32,273 bases of DNA, from contig SFGS01000035.1 in the NCBI GenBank assembly GCA_004557565.1, positions 1-32,273 on the forward strand, written 5' to 3'. How positions within the stretch are numbered: position 1 is the first letter of the stretch; each line of letters opens with the position of its first letter. The DNA comes from Bacteroidales bacterium. Lineage in GTDB: Bacteria > Bacteroidota > Bacteroidia > Bacteroidales > Muribaculaceae. The notes beneath the pieces are model-generated. The model made no database searches. It had not been told where the DNA came from and saw nothing but the letters and a program-made list of their open reading frames with translations. This document shows positions 23,807 to 32,269 of this stretch, one piece after another. The translations under genes and the position numbers were made by a program.

Positions 23807-23838
23807 CAAAATTACAAGAAATCCATCAAAAAAGCAAT
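23807..23838 (-). promoter_or_regulatory. Putative promoter of the ECF-reductase-DUF1893 operon
   Basis: On the minus strand TAATTTTG (23814-23807) fits the -7 box, and ATTG (23838-23835) lies 20 bases upstream in place of TTTG. The leader is about 35 bases. No riboswitch-like fold fits in so short a leader. Confidence 0.45.
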
Positions 23839-23911
23839 AAAAAAACCTGTGTGCTAATGCCCCTGTGTGATTTTTTATGAATGCAATTTAAAATATCACA
23901 CTTATTTTCCG

Positions 23912-23919
23912 TAAATTTG
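23912..23919 (+). promoter_or_regulatory. Putative -7 box of the DUF1810 gene
   Basis: TAAATTTG fits TAnnTTTG and lies 16 bases before the ATG at 23936. No strong -33 element. Confidence 0.4.
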
Positions 23920-23935
23920 TGGAAAAAAGATAACT

Positions 23936-24325
23936 ATGGCAGAATTTGATTTGAATAGATTTTTGGTGGCACAGGAGCGTGATTACGCCACAGCACTTGC
24001 CGAGATGAAAAATGGAGCGAAGTTGAGTCACTGGATTTGGTATATCTTTCCGCAGCAAAAAGGACTTGGGCACAGTTACAATTCGCGATACTATGGGCTT
24101 TGTGGCGTGGAAGAGGCTATGGCTTACTGGAATCATCCAGTGCTGAAAGCCCGCTTATTGGAAATAACCAATGCGGTTTTGTCACATGCTGGCAAACGCG
24201 ATATTTCCCAAATTATGGGTAGCGGAATCGATGTTAAGAAGTTTCGCTCATGTATGGATCTCTTTGATAAAGTAGCACCTAATGATGTGTTTCATAAGGC
24301 AATCGTTACGTTTTACCCATTTTGA
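23936..24325 (+). CDS. DUF1810 family protein, short C-terminus
   Basis: A 129-residue soluble protein of the DUF1810 family (calpastatin-like fold by name only; function unknown). Typical family segments are present: FDLNRFLVAQERDYATALAEM, KLSHWIWYIFPQ and YYGLCGVEEAMAYWNHPVLKARLLE, then DVKKFRSCMDLFDKVAP. Members usually continue with a stretch like F..AL..YF.G..D..TL and reach about 140-150 residues. Here the protein ends at VTFYPF, so roughly a dozen residues are missing or replaced. It might be a natural short form or a recent truncation. It has its own -7 box and stands alone between divergent and downstream units. Confidence 0.75.
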   Translation: MAEFDLNRFLVAQERDYATALAEMKNGAKLSHWIWYIFPQQKGLGHSYNSRYYGLCGVEEAMAYWNHPVLKARLLEITNAVLSHAGKRDISQIMGSGIDVKKFRSCMDLFDKVAPNDVFHKAIVTFYPF

Positions 24326-24371
24326 CACAAAAATGATGGGATAACATACTCACGATGTGGGCAAAAGTTTG

Positions 24372-24379
24372 TAACTTTG
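24372..24379 (+). promoter_or_regulatory. Putative -7 box of gpmI
   Basis: TAACTTTG fits TAnnTTTG, about 84 bases upstream of the gpmI ATG. The leader is AT-rich. No matching -33 TTTG at the standard spacing. Confidence 0.4.
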
Positions 24380-24462
24380 TATGATTTTTTGTGCGCTCTG
24401 AAAAGTGGCACCAAAAATGGTACAAATAGCAAATTTTAATTAAGAATTATTTATACAAAATT

Positions 24463-25980
24463 ATGGCAAAAAAAGCATTATTGATGATTCTTGACGGTTG
24501 GGGCATTGGTCCTCACGACAAGAGCAACGCAATTTGGGAAACTCCAACTCCTTACTGGGACAGCCTTATCGCAAATTATCCAAACAGCCGCTTGAAGGCT
24601 TGTGGCGAAGACGTGGGTTTGCCAGCAGGACAGATGGGTAACAGCGAAGTGGGTCACCTCAACATTGGTGGCGGCCGCATCGTTTACCAAGACCTTGTGA
24701 AAATCAACAAGGCTATTGCTGATGGCTCTATCTTGAAGAATCCTGAAGTTGTAAAGGCTTACACCTATGCCAAGGAAACTGGCAAGGGCTTGCACATCAT
24801 GGGCTTGACCTCAACTGGTGGCGTGCACAGCTCATTGGACCACTTGTTTGCGCTTTGCGACATTGCTAAAGAATATGGTCTTGAAAAAGTGTATCTCCAC
24901 TGCTTCATGGACGGTCGTGACACAGACCCAGAAAGCGGCAAGGGCTTTATTCAAGATGTGGAAAATCACCTCGCAAAGAGCACAGGTGTGATTGCCACTA
25001 TTACTGGTCGCTACTACGCTATGGACCGTGACAAACGCTGGGACCGCGTGAAACTCGCTTACGACCAACTCGTGAACGGTGAAGGCCGCAAGAGCGACAA
25101 CATGGTGCAGGCTATGCAGGAATCATACGACGAAGGCATCACCGATGAATTTGTGAAGCCAGTAGTGAACAGCACCGTTGACGGCCGCATCAAGGAAGGC
25201 GATGTGGTGATTTTCTTCAACTACCGCAACGACCGTGCAAAAGAACTTACCCAAGTGCTCACTCAGCAAGATATGCCAGAGCAGGGTATGCACACCATCA
25301 AGGACTTGCAATTCTTCTGCATGACTCCTTACGATTCATCATTCACAGGCGTTGGCATTCTTTTCCCAAAGGAAAATGTGCAGAACACCCTCGCAGAATA
25401 CATTTCAAGCAAGGGCTTGAAGCAGCTCCACATTGCTGAAACAGAAAAGTACGCTCACGTTACATTCTTCTTCAACGGTGGCCGCGAAGCACCATTTGAA
25501 GGTGAAGACCGTATTCTCGTTCCATCACCAAAGGTGGCAACTTACGACCTCAAGCCAGAAATGAGCGCTTACGAAGTGAAGGATAAATTGGTGGCCGCTA
25601 TTGGCGAGAAGAAGTACGATTGGATTGTGGTGAACTACGCTAACGGCGACATGGTGGGCCACACAGGTGTGTATGAAGCAATCGAAAAGGCTGTTAAGGC
25701 TATCGACGAATGTGTGAAAGACACCGTGGAAGCAGCAAAGGCTGCCGACTATGAAGTAATCATTATCGCTGACCACGGCAACGCCGACCACGCTGTAAAC
25801 CCTGATGGCACTCCAAACACCGCTCACTCGCTCAACGATGTGCCATGCGTGTATGTAACAGCTAACAAGGACGCTAAGATTGAAAATGGTCGTCTCGCCG
25901 ACGTGGCTCCAACCATTCTTCAAATCATGGGCCTCGAACAACCAGCCGAAATGACTGGTAAGGGTCTTATCGAAAAGTAA
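24463..25980 (+). CDS. gpmI: 2,3-bisphosphoglycerate-independent phosphoglycerate mutase
   Basis: Interconverts 3- and 2-phosphoglycerate in glycolysis using two manganese ions and a phosphoserine intermediate. The 505-residue length is normal. Visible motifs: LMILDGWGIG (metal ligand Asp11), MGNSEVGHLNIG with the phosphorylated Ser61, HCFMDGRDTDP, TGRYYAMDRDKRWDR for substrate phosphate binding, NYANGDMVGHTG, and IIADHGNADHAVNPDGTPNTAHSL with the second set of metal ligands. All are intact. Codon use is strongly biased (AAG for Lys, GGC/GGT for Gly), consistent with high expression. A strong terminator follows, so the gene is monocistronic. Confidence 0.98.
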   Translation: MAKKALLMILDGWGIGPHDKSNAIWETPTPYWDSLIANYPNSRLKACGEDVGLPAGQMGNSEVGHLNIGGGRIVYQDLVKINKAIADGSILKNPEVVKAYTYAKETGKGLHIMGLTSTGGVHSSLDHLFALCDIAKEYGLEKVYLHCFMDGRDTDPESGKGFIQDVENHLAKSTGVIATITGRYYAMDRDKRWDRVKLAYDQLVNGEGRKSDNMVQAMQESYDEGITDEFVKPVVNSTVDGRIKEGDVVIFFNYRNDRAKELTQVLTQQDMPEQGMHTIKDLQFFCMTPYDSSFTGVGILFPKENVQNTLAEYISSKGLKQLHIAETEKYAHVTFFFNGGREAPFEGEDRILVPSPKVATYDLKPEMSAYEVKDKLVAAIGEKKYDWIVVNYANGDMVGHTGVYEAIEKAVKAIDECVKDTVEAAKAADYEVIIIADHGNADHAVNPDGTPNTAHSLNDVPCVYVTANKDAKIENGRLADVAPTILQIMGLEQPAEMTGKGLIEK

Positions 25981-26055
25981 TTTACGGCCCTCTATACTAT
26001 GTAGAATGGCGCGTTAAGATATAATCTATTTCATAACAACCGTTCTAAAACCCCT

Positions 26056-26092
26056 CGGCTCTATGCGATTTTCTGCATAGAGCCGTTTTTTT
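26056..26092 (+). terminator. Rho-independent terminator behind gpmI
   Basis: CGGCTCTATGC (26056-26066) pairs perfectly with GCATAGAGCCG (26075-26085) around an 8-base loop, followed by seven T. Confidence 0.92.
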
Positions 26093-26193
26093 GTTGGCTT
26101 AAAAACGTGTGAAAATCATTTTTTATTTGTAAATTCGTGGGTTGAACAAAGATGTATAGAAATTGATTATAAACTAATTAAAATTATATCATT

Positions 26194-27705
26194 ATGACTC
26201 CATTTAAGAAGTTATTATTGGCGGGCTTATTGGTAGCTACAATGGTGCCTGCTGTAAGTGCCGAACATCTGGTGATTGCTGCTGTCAACGACACTCACAG
26301 TCAAATCGACCCAGCCGCTGATGGGAAAGGCGGGCTGCTTCGTCGTCGTGCCATCTACGACCAAATCCGCAAAGAAAACAAAAACACGATGATTATTCAT
26401 GGTGGCGATGCTGTGCAGGGCACGCTCTATTTCTCAATGTTCAAGGGCGAAGTGGAATTTGCCGCTATCGACAGCATGGGCTACGACATGATCACGCTCG
26501 GAAATCACGAGTTTGACAATGGCGTGGTGAAACTTGCCAACTACTACAACAAGTTGAAAACTCCAATCGTTTCGACCAACTACGATTTCAGCGCCACCCC
26601 AGTGAAGGGTGTGATGCCATATCTGATTAAGACATTTGGCGGAAAGCGTGTGGGCTTTATCGGTATCAACGTGAATCCACGAGGTATGGTGTCGGAGGGC
26701 AATTACGATGGTCTCTACTATCAGAATGGCGAACTCATTGCCGACCCAACCGCAAAATATTTGAAGGAAGTGCAAAAAGTGGATTATGTGGTGATGGTGT
26801 CGCATATCGGCTATTTTGCAGAAATTCCTGGTGAACCCTGCGACTCTGGTTTGGTGACCAAGAGCCACTACATTGATATCGTGGTGGGCGGTCACACCCA
26901 TTCTATAATTGAACCGGGTTCTGCTCAAGCCAACGTGAAGAATGCCGACGGTAAAATTGTCACAATCGGACAAAACGGAAAGTATGGCAAACTCGTGGGC
27001 GTTTATGACCTCGACCTCGAAACTGGCAAGGTGGAATATCGCCACATTAAAGTGACTTCAGCCTACGATGAAGCCGCTAAGCAATACACAGCTTTCGCAA
27101 ATTGGCTTGCTCCTTACAAGCACAAGGTGGATTCAATCATGAATGCACCAGTGGCGCAAAGCGCACGCGAAATGACCTTGGACAGCCAAGCATACCAGAA
27201 CTGGCTGTCGGATGCCATTATGGATATTATCAAAACCCTCTACACCGGCAAGGTTGACCTCGCTATCATGAACAAGGGCGGTATTCGTCAGGATATGCCT
27301 AAGGGTATGGTTTCGGAAGGTTTGATTAATTCTACCTTCCCATTCGACAACCGCTTCGTGGTGCTGGGTATTAAGGGTAAAGACCTGATTGAAGCTTTCC
27401 GTGTGATGGCTAACCGCGGAGGCGACGCTGTGAGCAAAGAGGCCAAGGTGGTATATAATGCCAAGGGCGAAATTGTGAGCGCAAAACTCAACGGCAAGCA
27501 AATCAAACCCGAACAGTCGTATAAGTTGGTGACAATCAACTTCCTTGCCAACGGTGGCGACTATATGGATTCGCTCCGCAATGGTAAGGTGCTTTTCACC
27601 GACACAGAGCCTTACGGCGAGCACATGCTTGAATATGTGAAGCAACTCACTGCCCAAGGCAAGATTATTGATGCAAAAGACACTCCTCGTTTTGTGAAAA
27701 AATAA
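26194..27705 (+). CDS. Secreted 5'-nucleotidase / metallophosphatase
   Basis: A 503-residue periplasmic enzyme of the UshA/5'-nucleotidase family. A cleavable signal peptide ends near VSA-EH (residue 23). The metallophosphatase domain has NDTHSQ (Asp33, His35), GGDAVQG (Asp72), GNHEFD (Asn104, His105), the later VSHIGY and GGHTHS, giving a complete two-metal site. The C-terminal 5'-nucleotidase domain starts near 310 and includes MNKGGIRQDMPKG and FPFDNRFVVLGIKG, which bind nucleotide substrate. It should release phosphate and nucleosides from nucleotides or UDP-sugars. It is 18 bases upstream of the GH3 fusion gene and probably co-transcribed with it. A weak -7-like box TAAATTCG is at 26130. 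Confidence 0.93.
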   Translation: MTPFKKLLLAGLLVATMVPAVSAEHLVIAAVNDTHSQIDPAADGKGGLLRRRAIYDQIRKENKNTMIIHGGDAVQGTLYFSMFKGEVEFAAIDSMGYDMITLGNHEFDNGVVKLANYYNKLKTPIVSTNYDFSATPVKGVMPYLIKTFGGKRVGFIGINVNPRGMVSEGNYDGLYYQNGELIADPTAKYLKEVQKVDYVVMVSHIGYFAEIPGEPCDSGLVTKSHYIDIVVGGHTHSIIEPGSAQANVKNADGKIVTIGQNGKYGKLVGVYDLDLETGKVEYRHIKVTSAYDEAAKQYTAFANWLAPYKHKVDSIMNAPVAQSAREMTLDSQAYQNWLSDAIMDIIKTLYTGKVDLAIMNKGGIRQDMPKGMVSEGLINSTFPFDNRFVVLGIKGKDLIEAFRVMANRGGDAVSKEAKVVYNAKGEIVSAKLNGKQIKPEQSYKLVTINFLANGGDYMDSLRNGKVLFTDTEPYGEHMLEYVKQLTAQGKIIDAKDTPRFVKK

Positions 27706-27723
27706 TATTATCAAATTTTCATA

Positions 27724-30700
27724 ATGAACTTCAAAAAAATCTTACTTATTGCTGTGGTTGTGTTGATGACAGCCACAGTTTCTGTGGGAGCCAAGCGTCA
27801 GCCCGCTATTTTCAACAAGGTTGACAAAAAGGCTATGGAATCGTGGGTGAACTCCACATTCAAGTCGCTTTCACCCGATGAGCGAATTGCCCAGTTGATA
27901 GTGATGGCTGTAAACCCACGCGGCGCCGATGCCGAGACTTTAGTGAAAAAGTATGTGGCTGATTACAAGATTGGCGGTCTGATTTACAACGAAAACGACA
28001 TTGTGACTCAGGCAAAACTCACCAATTACGCCCAATCGTTGTCGAAAGTGCCATTGATGATCACCCTCGATGCGGAATGGGGGCTTTCAATGCGATTAGA
28101 AGATGCTCCTAAGTTTCCTCGCAACTTATTTTTAGGTGCCATCAGCGATGACAAATTCTTCTACGAATACGGTCAGGAAGTGGCTCGCGAATGTAAGCGC
28201 ATGGGTGTGAATGTGAATTTCGCCCCTGTGCTCGACGTTATCGACCGCCAAAAGACCGTGCTCGGCACTCGTGCCTATGGCTCAAACCCCACTTTGGTGG
28301 GCAATCACGGCGTGGCATTCGCCCGTGGTATGGAAGATGGTGGCGTGCTTTCTGTGATGAAGCACTTCCCTGGTCATGGCAGCACCACAGCCGACTCGCA
28401 TCTTGAGTTGCCAGTTATCAACAAGTCGCTCCAAGAATTGAAGCAATACGATTTCGCTCCATTCCAGCAGTACATTGATGCCGGTTTGGGAGGTTGCCTC
28501 ACTGCGCATCTCTATATCCCTGCTATTGATAAGCGTCGTGTGCCTGGCACCATGTCGAAGGCGTATGTCACCAATCTTTTGCAAAAGAAGATGCACTTTA
28601 ATGGGCTTATCTTTACCGATGCGCTCGGTATGGAAGGCGCTAAAGAGGTGAAAGGCTCTGTGTGTGTGAACGCATTCCTCGCTGGCAACGACATTCTGCT
28701 CATGCCTAATGAGGTGGGACCTGAAATTGCCGCTATCAAGCAAGCGATTGCCGCTGGTAAGATTAAGCAGAAAGATGTGGACGCGAGAGTGAAGAAGATT
28801 CTCCGATTCAAATACGCTCTTGGATTAGACACCAAACCTCAAATCGACCTCGCCAACATTGTGGCTGACATCAACGCCCCTGAATCAAAGGTGCTCCAAC
28901 GCAAGATGGTGGCATCTGCTGTGACCGTGGTGAAGTCGGCTAACGATATTCTCCCTTTGAAGAATTTGAACAACCGCAAAATTGCTGTGGTGGTGATGGG
29001 TAATGAAAATGGCGTAAAGTCGATGTTCGCGCGCCGTTGCACCGACTATGCCGAAGCCACAGTATTCGACTACAATCGTGTAGGTTCGCTCGATGCGCTC
29101 CAGCAGAAAATCGCCAAAGGTGGTTTCAACACCGTTATTGTATGTGTGGCTACACCTGCCGAGGCATACATGAATGCCGCAAAGCAATTGGCAAGCGCTG
29201 GTGGCGATGTGATTGTGGCTACCATGTGCCATCCTGAAAAACTCGACTTGGTAGGTTCCTTGATGGGCAACGACAAGGTGAAGGCTTCGCTTGTGACCTA
29301 CGGCACCACCACGACTGATGAAGATTATTTGGCACAAACCATTTTCGGCGGCAATGCTGCTAAGGGTGTGCTCCCTATGGATATGAAAACTGGTGGTGGC
29401 GTGTTGAAGGCTGGCACTGGCGTAACTTACGAAGCTTGCCGCCTCGGTTACACCATTCCACAGGAAGTGGGTTTCAGCGGCGATTTGTTGGCTAAAATCG
29501 ACTCGGTTTGCAACTACGGTGTGCAGCAAAAGGCATTTCCAGGCTGTCAGGTGGTTGTGGCTCGACATGGAAAGGTGGTTTGCAAGCGTGCTTACGGCCA
29601 AATTGACTACAATGTGGAAATCCCTGTTACCAACAACACCCTCTATGGCTTGGCATCAGTTTCGAAGGCAACTGGCACACTCAGCGGTGTGATGAAGGTG
29701 TACGACGAAGGAAAAATCCAGCTCGACGAACCTGCAAGTGACGTGATTCCAGGTTTGAAGGTGGAGGACAAGAAGGATATGACCTTCCGCCAGCTCTTGT
29801 ATCACGAAACCGGTATGCCACCATCACTCAACATGTGGCAGATGATGTTCGACCCCAAAACTTACAACGGTCCACTCATCGCTACCACGCCAAACGAATA
29901 CAACACCATTTGGGTGATGAAAAACGCCTATGGCAATAAGAAGGCAAAACTCCGTACCGACATTCTTTCACGCAAAAAGACCGACGTGTTTAACTTGCCT
30001 ATCGCTGAGGGATTGTGGGGCAGCAAAGCCACTTACGATTCAATCATGGCACGCATCTACACCTCTACTTTGGTCGAAAAGAAATATCTCTACAGCTGCC
30101 TGAACTTCAGCTTGCTGGCAAATGCGGTGGAAAACGTAACGAAGCAGCCGCTCAACACATTCGTTCAAGACGGCATTTTCGCTCCACTGGGTGCTTACCA
30201 CACCATGTATCGCCCACTTGAGAAGTTCCCACAATACCAGATTGCTTACACCGAGGTGGATACTTACCTCCGCCGCCAGCATATCCATGGCTATGTGCAC
30301 GACGAACTTGCCGCATTCTCTGGCGGTGTTCAGGGCAATGCTGGTTTGTTCTCGAATGCCAACGACCTTTGCAAACTCTTCCAAATGTGGCTTAACGGTG
30401 GCGTGTATGGTGGCGACCGCTATTTGAAGCAATCCACCGTCGAGACTTTCCTCACCTCAAAGAGCCCCAACTCGCATCGTGGTTTAGGTTTCGACAAGCC
30501 ACGCATCGACAAGCCCGAATGGTCGTCAACCTGCGATGAAGCAAGCCCCGAAACTGTAGGACACACCGGATTTACTGGCACTTGCTTCTGGGTGGATCCA
30601 AAGACCGATATGATTTACATCTTCTTGTGCAACCGTGTATCGCCCACTCGCGAAAATCCCAACTTTGGTCGTGTGAGCGCACGCACAAATATCCAGTCGA

Positions 30701-30726
30701 TTCTCTACAAATCTATCGTGAAGTAA
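27724..30726 (+). CDS. GH3 beta-N-acetylhexosaminidase fused to a beta-lactamase-like serine hydrolase
   Basis: A 1000-residue secreted two-enzyme fusion. After a signal peptide (to about 23) comes a glycoside hydrolase 3 domain of the NagZ type: KHFPGHGSTTADSHLELP (213-230; the His/Asp loop acid-base with Asp224 and His226) and GLIFTDALGMEG (294-305) with nucleophile Asp299. A GH3 C-terminal-type domain spans about 385-570. Residues about 590-1000 form a beta-lactamase/transpeptidase-like domain: SVSK (Ser645, Lys648) as SxxK, YSC (790-792) where YxN is usual, and HTG (947-949) as the KTG equivalent. The replaced Asn may alter or weaken activity. A role in peptidoglycan fragment turnover in the periplasm is likely. 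Confidence 0.92.
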   Translation: MNFKKILLIAVVVLMTATVSVGAKRQPAIFNKVDKKAMESWVNSTFKSLSPDERIAQLIVMAVNPRGADAETLVKKYVADYKIGGLIYNENDIVTQAKLTNYAQSLSKVPLMITLDAEWGLSMRLEDAPKFPRNLFLGAISDDKFFYEYGQEVARECKRMGVNVNFAPVLDVIDRQKTVLGTRAYGSNPTLVGNHGVAFARGMEDGGVLSVMKHFPGHGSTTADSHLELPVINKSLQELKQYDFAPFQQYIDAGLGGCLTAHLYIPAIDKRRVPGTMSKAYVTNLLQKKMHFNGLIFTDALGMEGAKEVKGSVCVNAFLAGNDILLMPNEVGPEIAAIKQAIAAGKIKQKDVDARVKKILRFKYALGLDTKPQIDLANIVADINAPESKVLQRKMVASAVTVVKSANDILPLKNLNNRKIAVVVMGNENGVKSMFARRCTDYAEATVFDYNRVGSLDALQQKIAKGGFNTVIVCVATPAEAYMNAAKQLASAGGDVIVATMCHPEKLDLVGSLMGNDKVKASLVTYGTTTTDEDYLAQTIFGGNAAKGVLPMDMKTGGGVLKAGTGVTYEACRLGYTIPQEVGFSGDLLAKIDSVCNYGVQQKAFPGCQVVVARHGKVVCKRAYGQIDYNVEIPVTNNTLYGLASVSKATGTLSGVMKVYDEGKIQLDEPASDVIPGLKVEDKKDMTFRQLLYHETGMPPSLNMWQMMFDPKTYNGPLIATTPNEYNTIWVMKNAYGNKKAKLRTDILSRKKTDVFNLPIAEGLWGSKATYDSIMARIYTSTLVEKKYLYSCLNFSLLANAVENVTKQPLNTFVQDGIFAPLGAYHTMYRPLEKFPQYQIAYTEVDTYLRRQHIHGYVHDELAAFSGGVQGNAGLFSNANDLCKLFQMWLNGGVYGGDRYLKQSTVETFLTSKSPNSHRGLGFDKPRIDKPEWSSTCDEASPETVGHTGFTGTCFWVDPKTDMIYIFLCNRVSPTRENPNFGRVSARTNIQSILYKSIVK

Positions 30727-30752
30727 TTCTTCACGGATATCCAAACAATAGC

Positions 30753-30793
30753 GGAGGGCTGAAGCCAAGCAAGGTTTCAGCTCTCCCTGTTTT
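30753..30793 (+). terminator. Terminator-like hairpin behind the GH3 fusion gene
   Basis: GGAGGGCTGAAGCC (30753-30766) pairs with GGTTTCAGCTCTCC (30773-30786), 14 bp with two G-U pairs and loop AAGCAA, followed by CTGTTTT. The T-tract is modest. Confidence 0.7.
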
Positions 30794-30811
30794 CTATGTG
30801 TTGCATAGTTT

Positions 30812-30842
30812 TTTGCCATATTGGAAAATATTTGTATCTTCG
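30812..30842 (+). promoter_or_regulatory. Putative promoter of the TlpA-like gene
   Basis: TTTG (30812-30815), 19 bases, TATCTTCG (30835-30842). Predicted start near 30849 with a leader of about 28 bases to the ATG at 30877. Confidence 0.55.
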
Positions 30843-30876
30843 TGGGCAAAATTTAACTACATTATTTGATAAAGAT

Positions 30877-31866
30877 ATGAAGAAAATTCTCGTTTCAGTA
30901 TTTGCCTCGGCACTGGCTATTGGCAGTGCATTTGCTGGAGGCTATAAAATCACAGTCGGATTCCCCGATGTTTCGCTCAACAATGCCACAGCGTATCTCA
31001 CCAGTTACGACACCGGCGATACTCTTGCCACTGGCACTGTGCACGGCAAGCGTTGCGTGATTAAGGGTAAAATTGAAGAGTCGTTTTTCGCACGCCTTAT
31101 CATTGATGGCAAGCGTTGTGGTATGGTGGTGGAAGATGGTGCTATCGCCGTGGATTGGGCTACAAAGGTGGCTTCAGGCGCTCCACTCAACGACTATATC
31201 AACAACATGGAAAAGGCGATGGAAAATGTGAGCACCGATGAAGAGGCAGCCTCACATTTCTACAAGGCTTTTGAAGAAAACAAGACCAACGCCATCGGTC
31301 CTTGGGCATTCTACAATTATTTGATGTGTAAGCCACTCAATCTTCCACAACTTGAGGCAGAATTGAAGAATGTGCCAGCATCGTATTTGGAATTGAAGCG
31401 AGTGAAAGATGCCGTTGACAATGTGAAGGCGCAAGCCGTAACGGCAGAAGGTCAGATGTTCACCGATTTCACCGTCACAAAAGAAGATGGCACTACCGTG
31501 AAATTGAGCGACTATGTGGGTAAAGGCTCCTACACAGTGGTTGACTTCTGGGCAAGTTGGTGTGGACCATGCCGTCGCGAGATTCCAAACATCAAGGCGA
31601 TGTATGAAAAATACAATGGCAAGGGAATGAACTTCCTCGGTGTGGCAGTTTGGGATGCTCCAGCCGACACACATCGTGCCATGACACAACTCGATATTCC
31701 TTGGCCAGTGATTGTGGGCAACCAAAAGCTCACCGAACCAACCAGGATTTACGGCATCATGGGTATTCCTCATATCATTATTTTCGACCCAGAAGGTCGC
31801 ATCATTTCACGCGGCTTGCAAGGCAAGAAACTTGCCGACGCGATTGAAGCCTGCATGGCAAAGTAA
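30877..31866 (+). CDS. Secreted TlpA-like thioredoxin-fold protein with DUF4369-like N-terminal domain
   Basis: A 329-residue periplasmic disulfide oxidoreductase. The signal peptide ends near AFA-GG (residue 20). Residues about 22-115 resemble the DUF4369 beta-domain of Bacteroidota redoxins, about 115-185 is helical, and the thioredoxin fold starts near 190. The active site is WCGPC (228-232; Cys229, Cys232) within VVDFWASWCGPCRREIP, and the cis-Pro segment GIMGIPHIIIF has Pro298. It probably reduces or isomerises disulfides in exported proteins. The frame is open from 30796, but that overlaps the promoter; the ATG at 30877 begins the signal peptide. It has its own promoter and is flanked by two similar hairpins. 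Confidence 0.92.
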   Translation: MKKILVSVFASALAIGSAFAGGYKITVGFPDVSLNNATAYLTSYDTGDTLATGTVHGKRCVIKGKIEESFFARLIIDGKRCGMVVEDGAIAVDWATKVASGAPLNDYINNMEKAMENVSTDEEAASHFYKAFEENKTNAIGPWAFYNYLMCKPLNLPQLEAELKNVPASYLELKRVKDAVDNVKAQAVTAEGQMFTDFTVTKEDGTTVKLSDYVGKGSYTVVDFWASWCGPCRREIPNIKAMYEKYNGKGMNFLGVAVWDAPADTHRAMTQLDIPWPVIVGNQKLTEPTRIYGIMGIPHIIIFDPEGRIISRGLQGKKLADAIEACMAK

Positions 31867-31897
31867 AAGTTACGCATATAATAATGTGAAAAAATAT

Positions 31898-31929
31898 CGA
31901 GGGCTGAAGTGGAAATGCTTCAGCCCTCG
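31898..31929. terminator. Perfect hairpin behind the TlpA-like gene
   Basis: CGAGGGCTGAAG (31898-31909) pairs perfectly with CTTCAGCCCTCG (31918-31929) around an 8-base loop. No T-run follows on the plus strand, while on the minus strand the stem is followed by ATATTTTTT. It may still end the plus-strand transcript, but by sequence it is a better minus-strand terminator. Its stem shares GAGGGCTGAAG with the hairpin at 30753. Confidence 0.6.
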
Positions 31930-31963
31930 CTGCATTAATAAATGCAATGCCATAAAAGTGGTT

Positions 31964-32140
31964 CAGTGGATAAATACTGGGGCACAGAAACAAAAACATA
32001 AAAAACAGCCTTTTGACGATGCCAGTGCTTCGCACCTGTCGTTGGTGCTGCGGTATGTCTGATTTCAAGCTGAGGCTTGAATCAGCCACGCCACATCACC
32101 AACGCCGCCCTCTTTCGAGGTCGGTGGCATCGTCAAAAGG
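31964..32140. repeat. Fold-back (palindromic) repeat element, complete copy
   Basis: An imperfect palindrome about 130 bases long. The outer arms are CCTTTTGACGATGCCA (32009-32024) and its exact reverse complement (32125-32140). An inner pair is CGTTGGTG (32040-32047) with CACCAACG (32097-32104), and the central hairpin is GATTTCAAGC-TGAG-GCTTGAATC (32061-32083). The segment 31964-32070 recurs inverted at 1-107. No protein is encoded. It resembles a miniature fold-back or REP/BIME-like element. The stretch 31930-31963 shows nothing recognisable. Confidence 0.8.
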
Positions 32141-32176
32141 ATAAAAACCGCTCGCCTTCGGCGAAAAACCAATTCC

Positions 32177-32269
32177 GGTAGGGACGTGATACTTCACGTC
32201 CGCCCATAATTATAATATCATATTGAATATCAATCATTTGACGCGGACGTGAAATATCACGTCCCTACC
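32177..32269. repeat. Nested inverted repeat, GGGACGTGAtatttCACGTCC type
   Basis: Two 27-base arms (32177-32203 and 32243-32269) are reverse complements with one mismatch, separated by a 39-base AT-rich loop. Each arm contains its own small palindrome GACGTGA-N4-TCACGTC. The result is a hairpin made of hairpins, typical of dispersed palindromic repeats. No gene is associated with it in the window. Confidence 0.8.
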
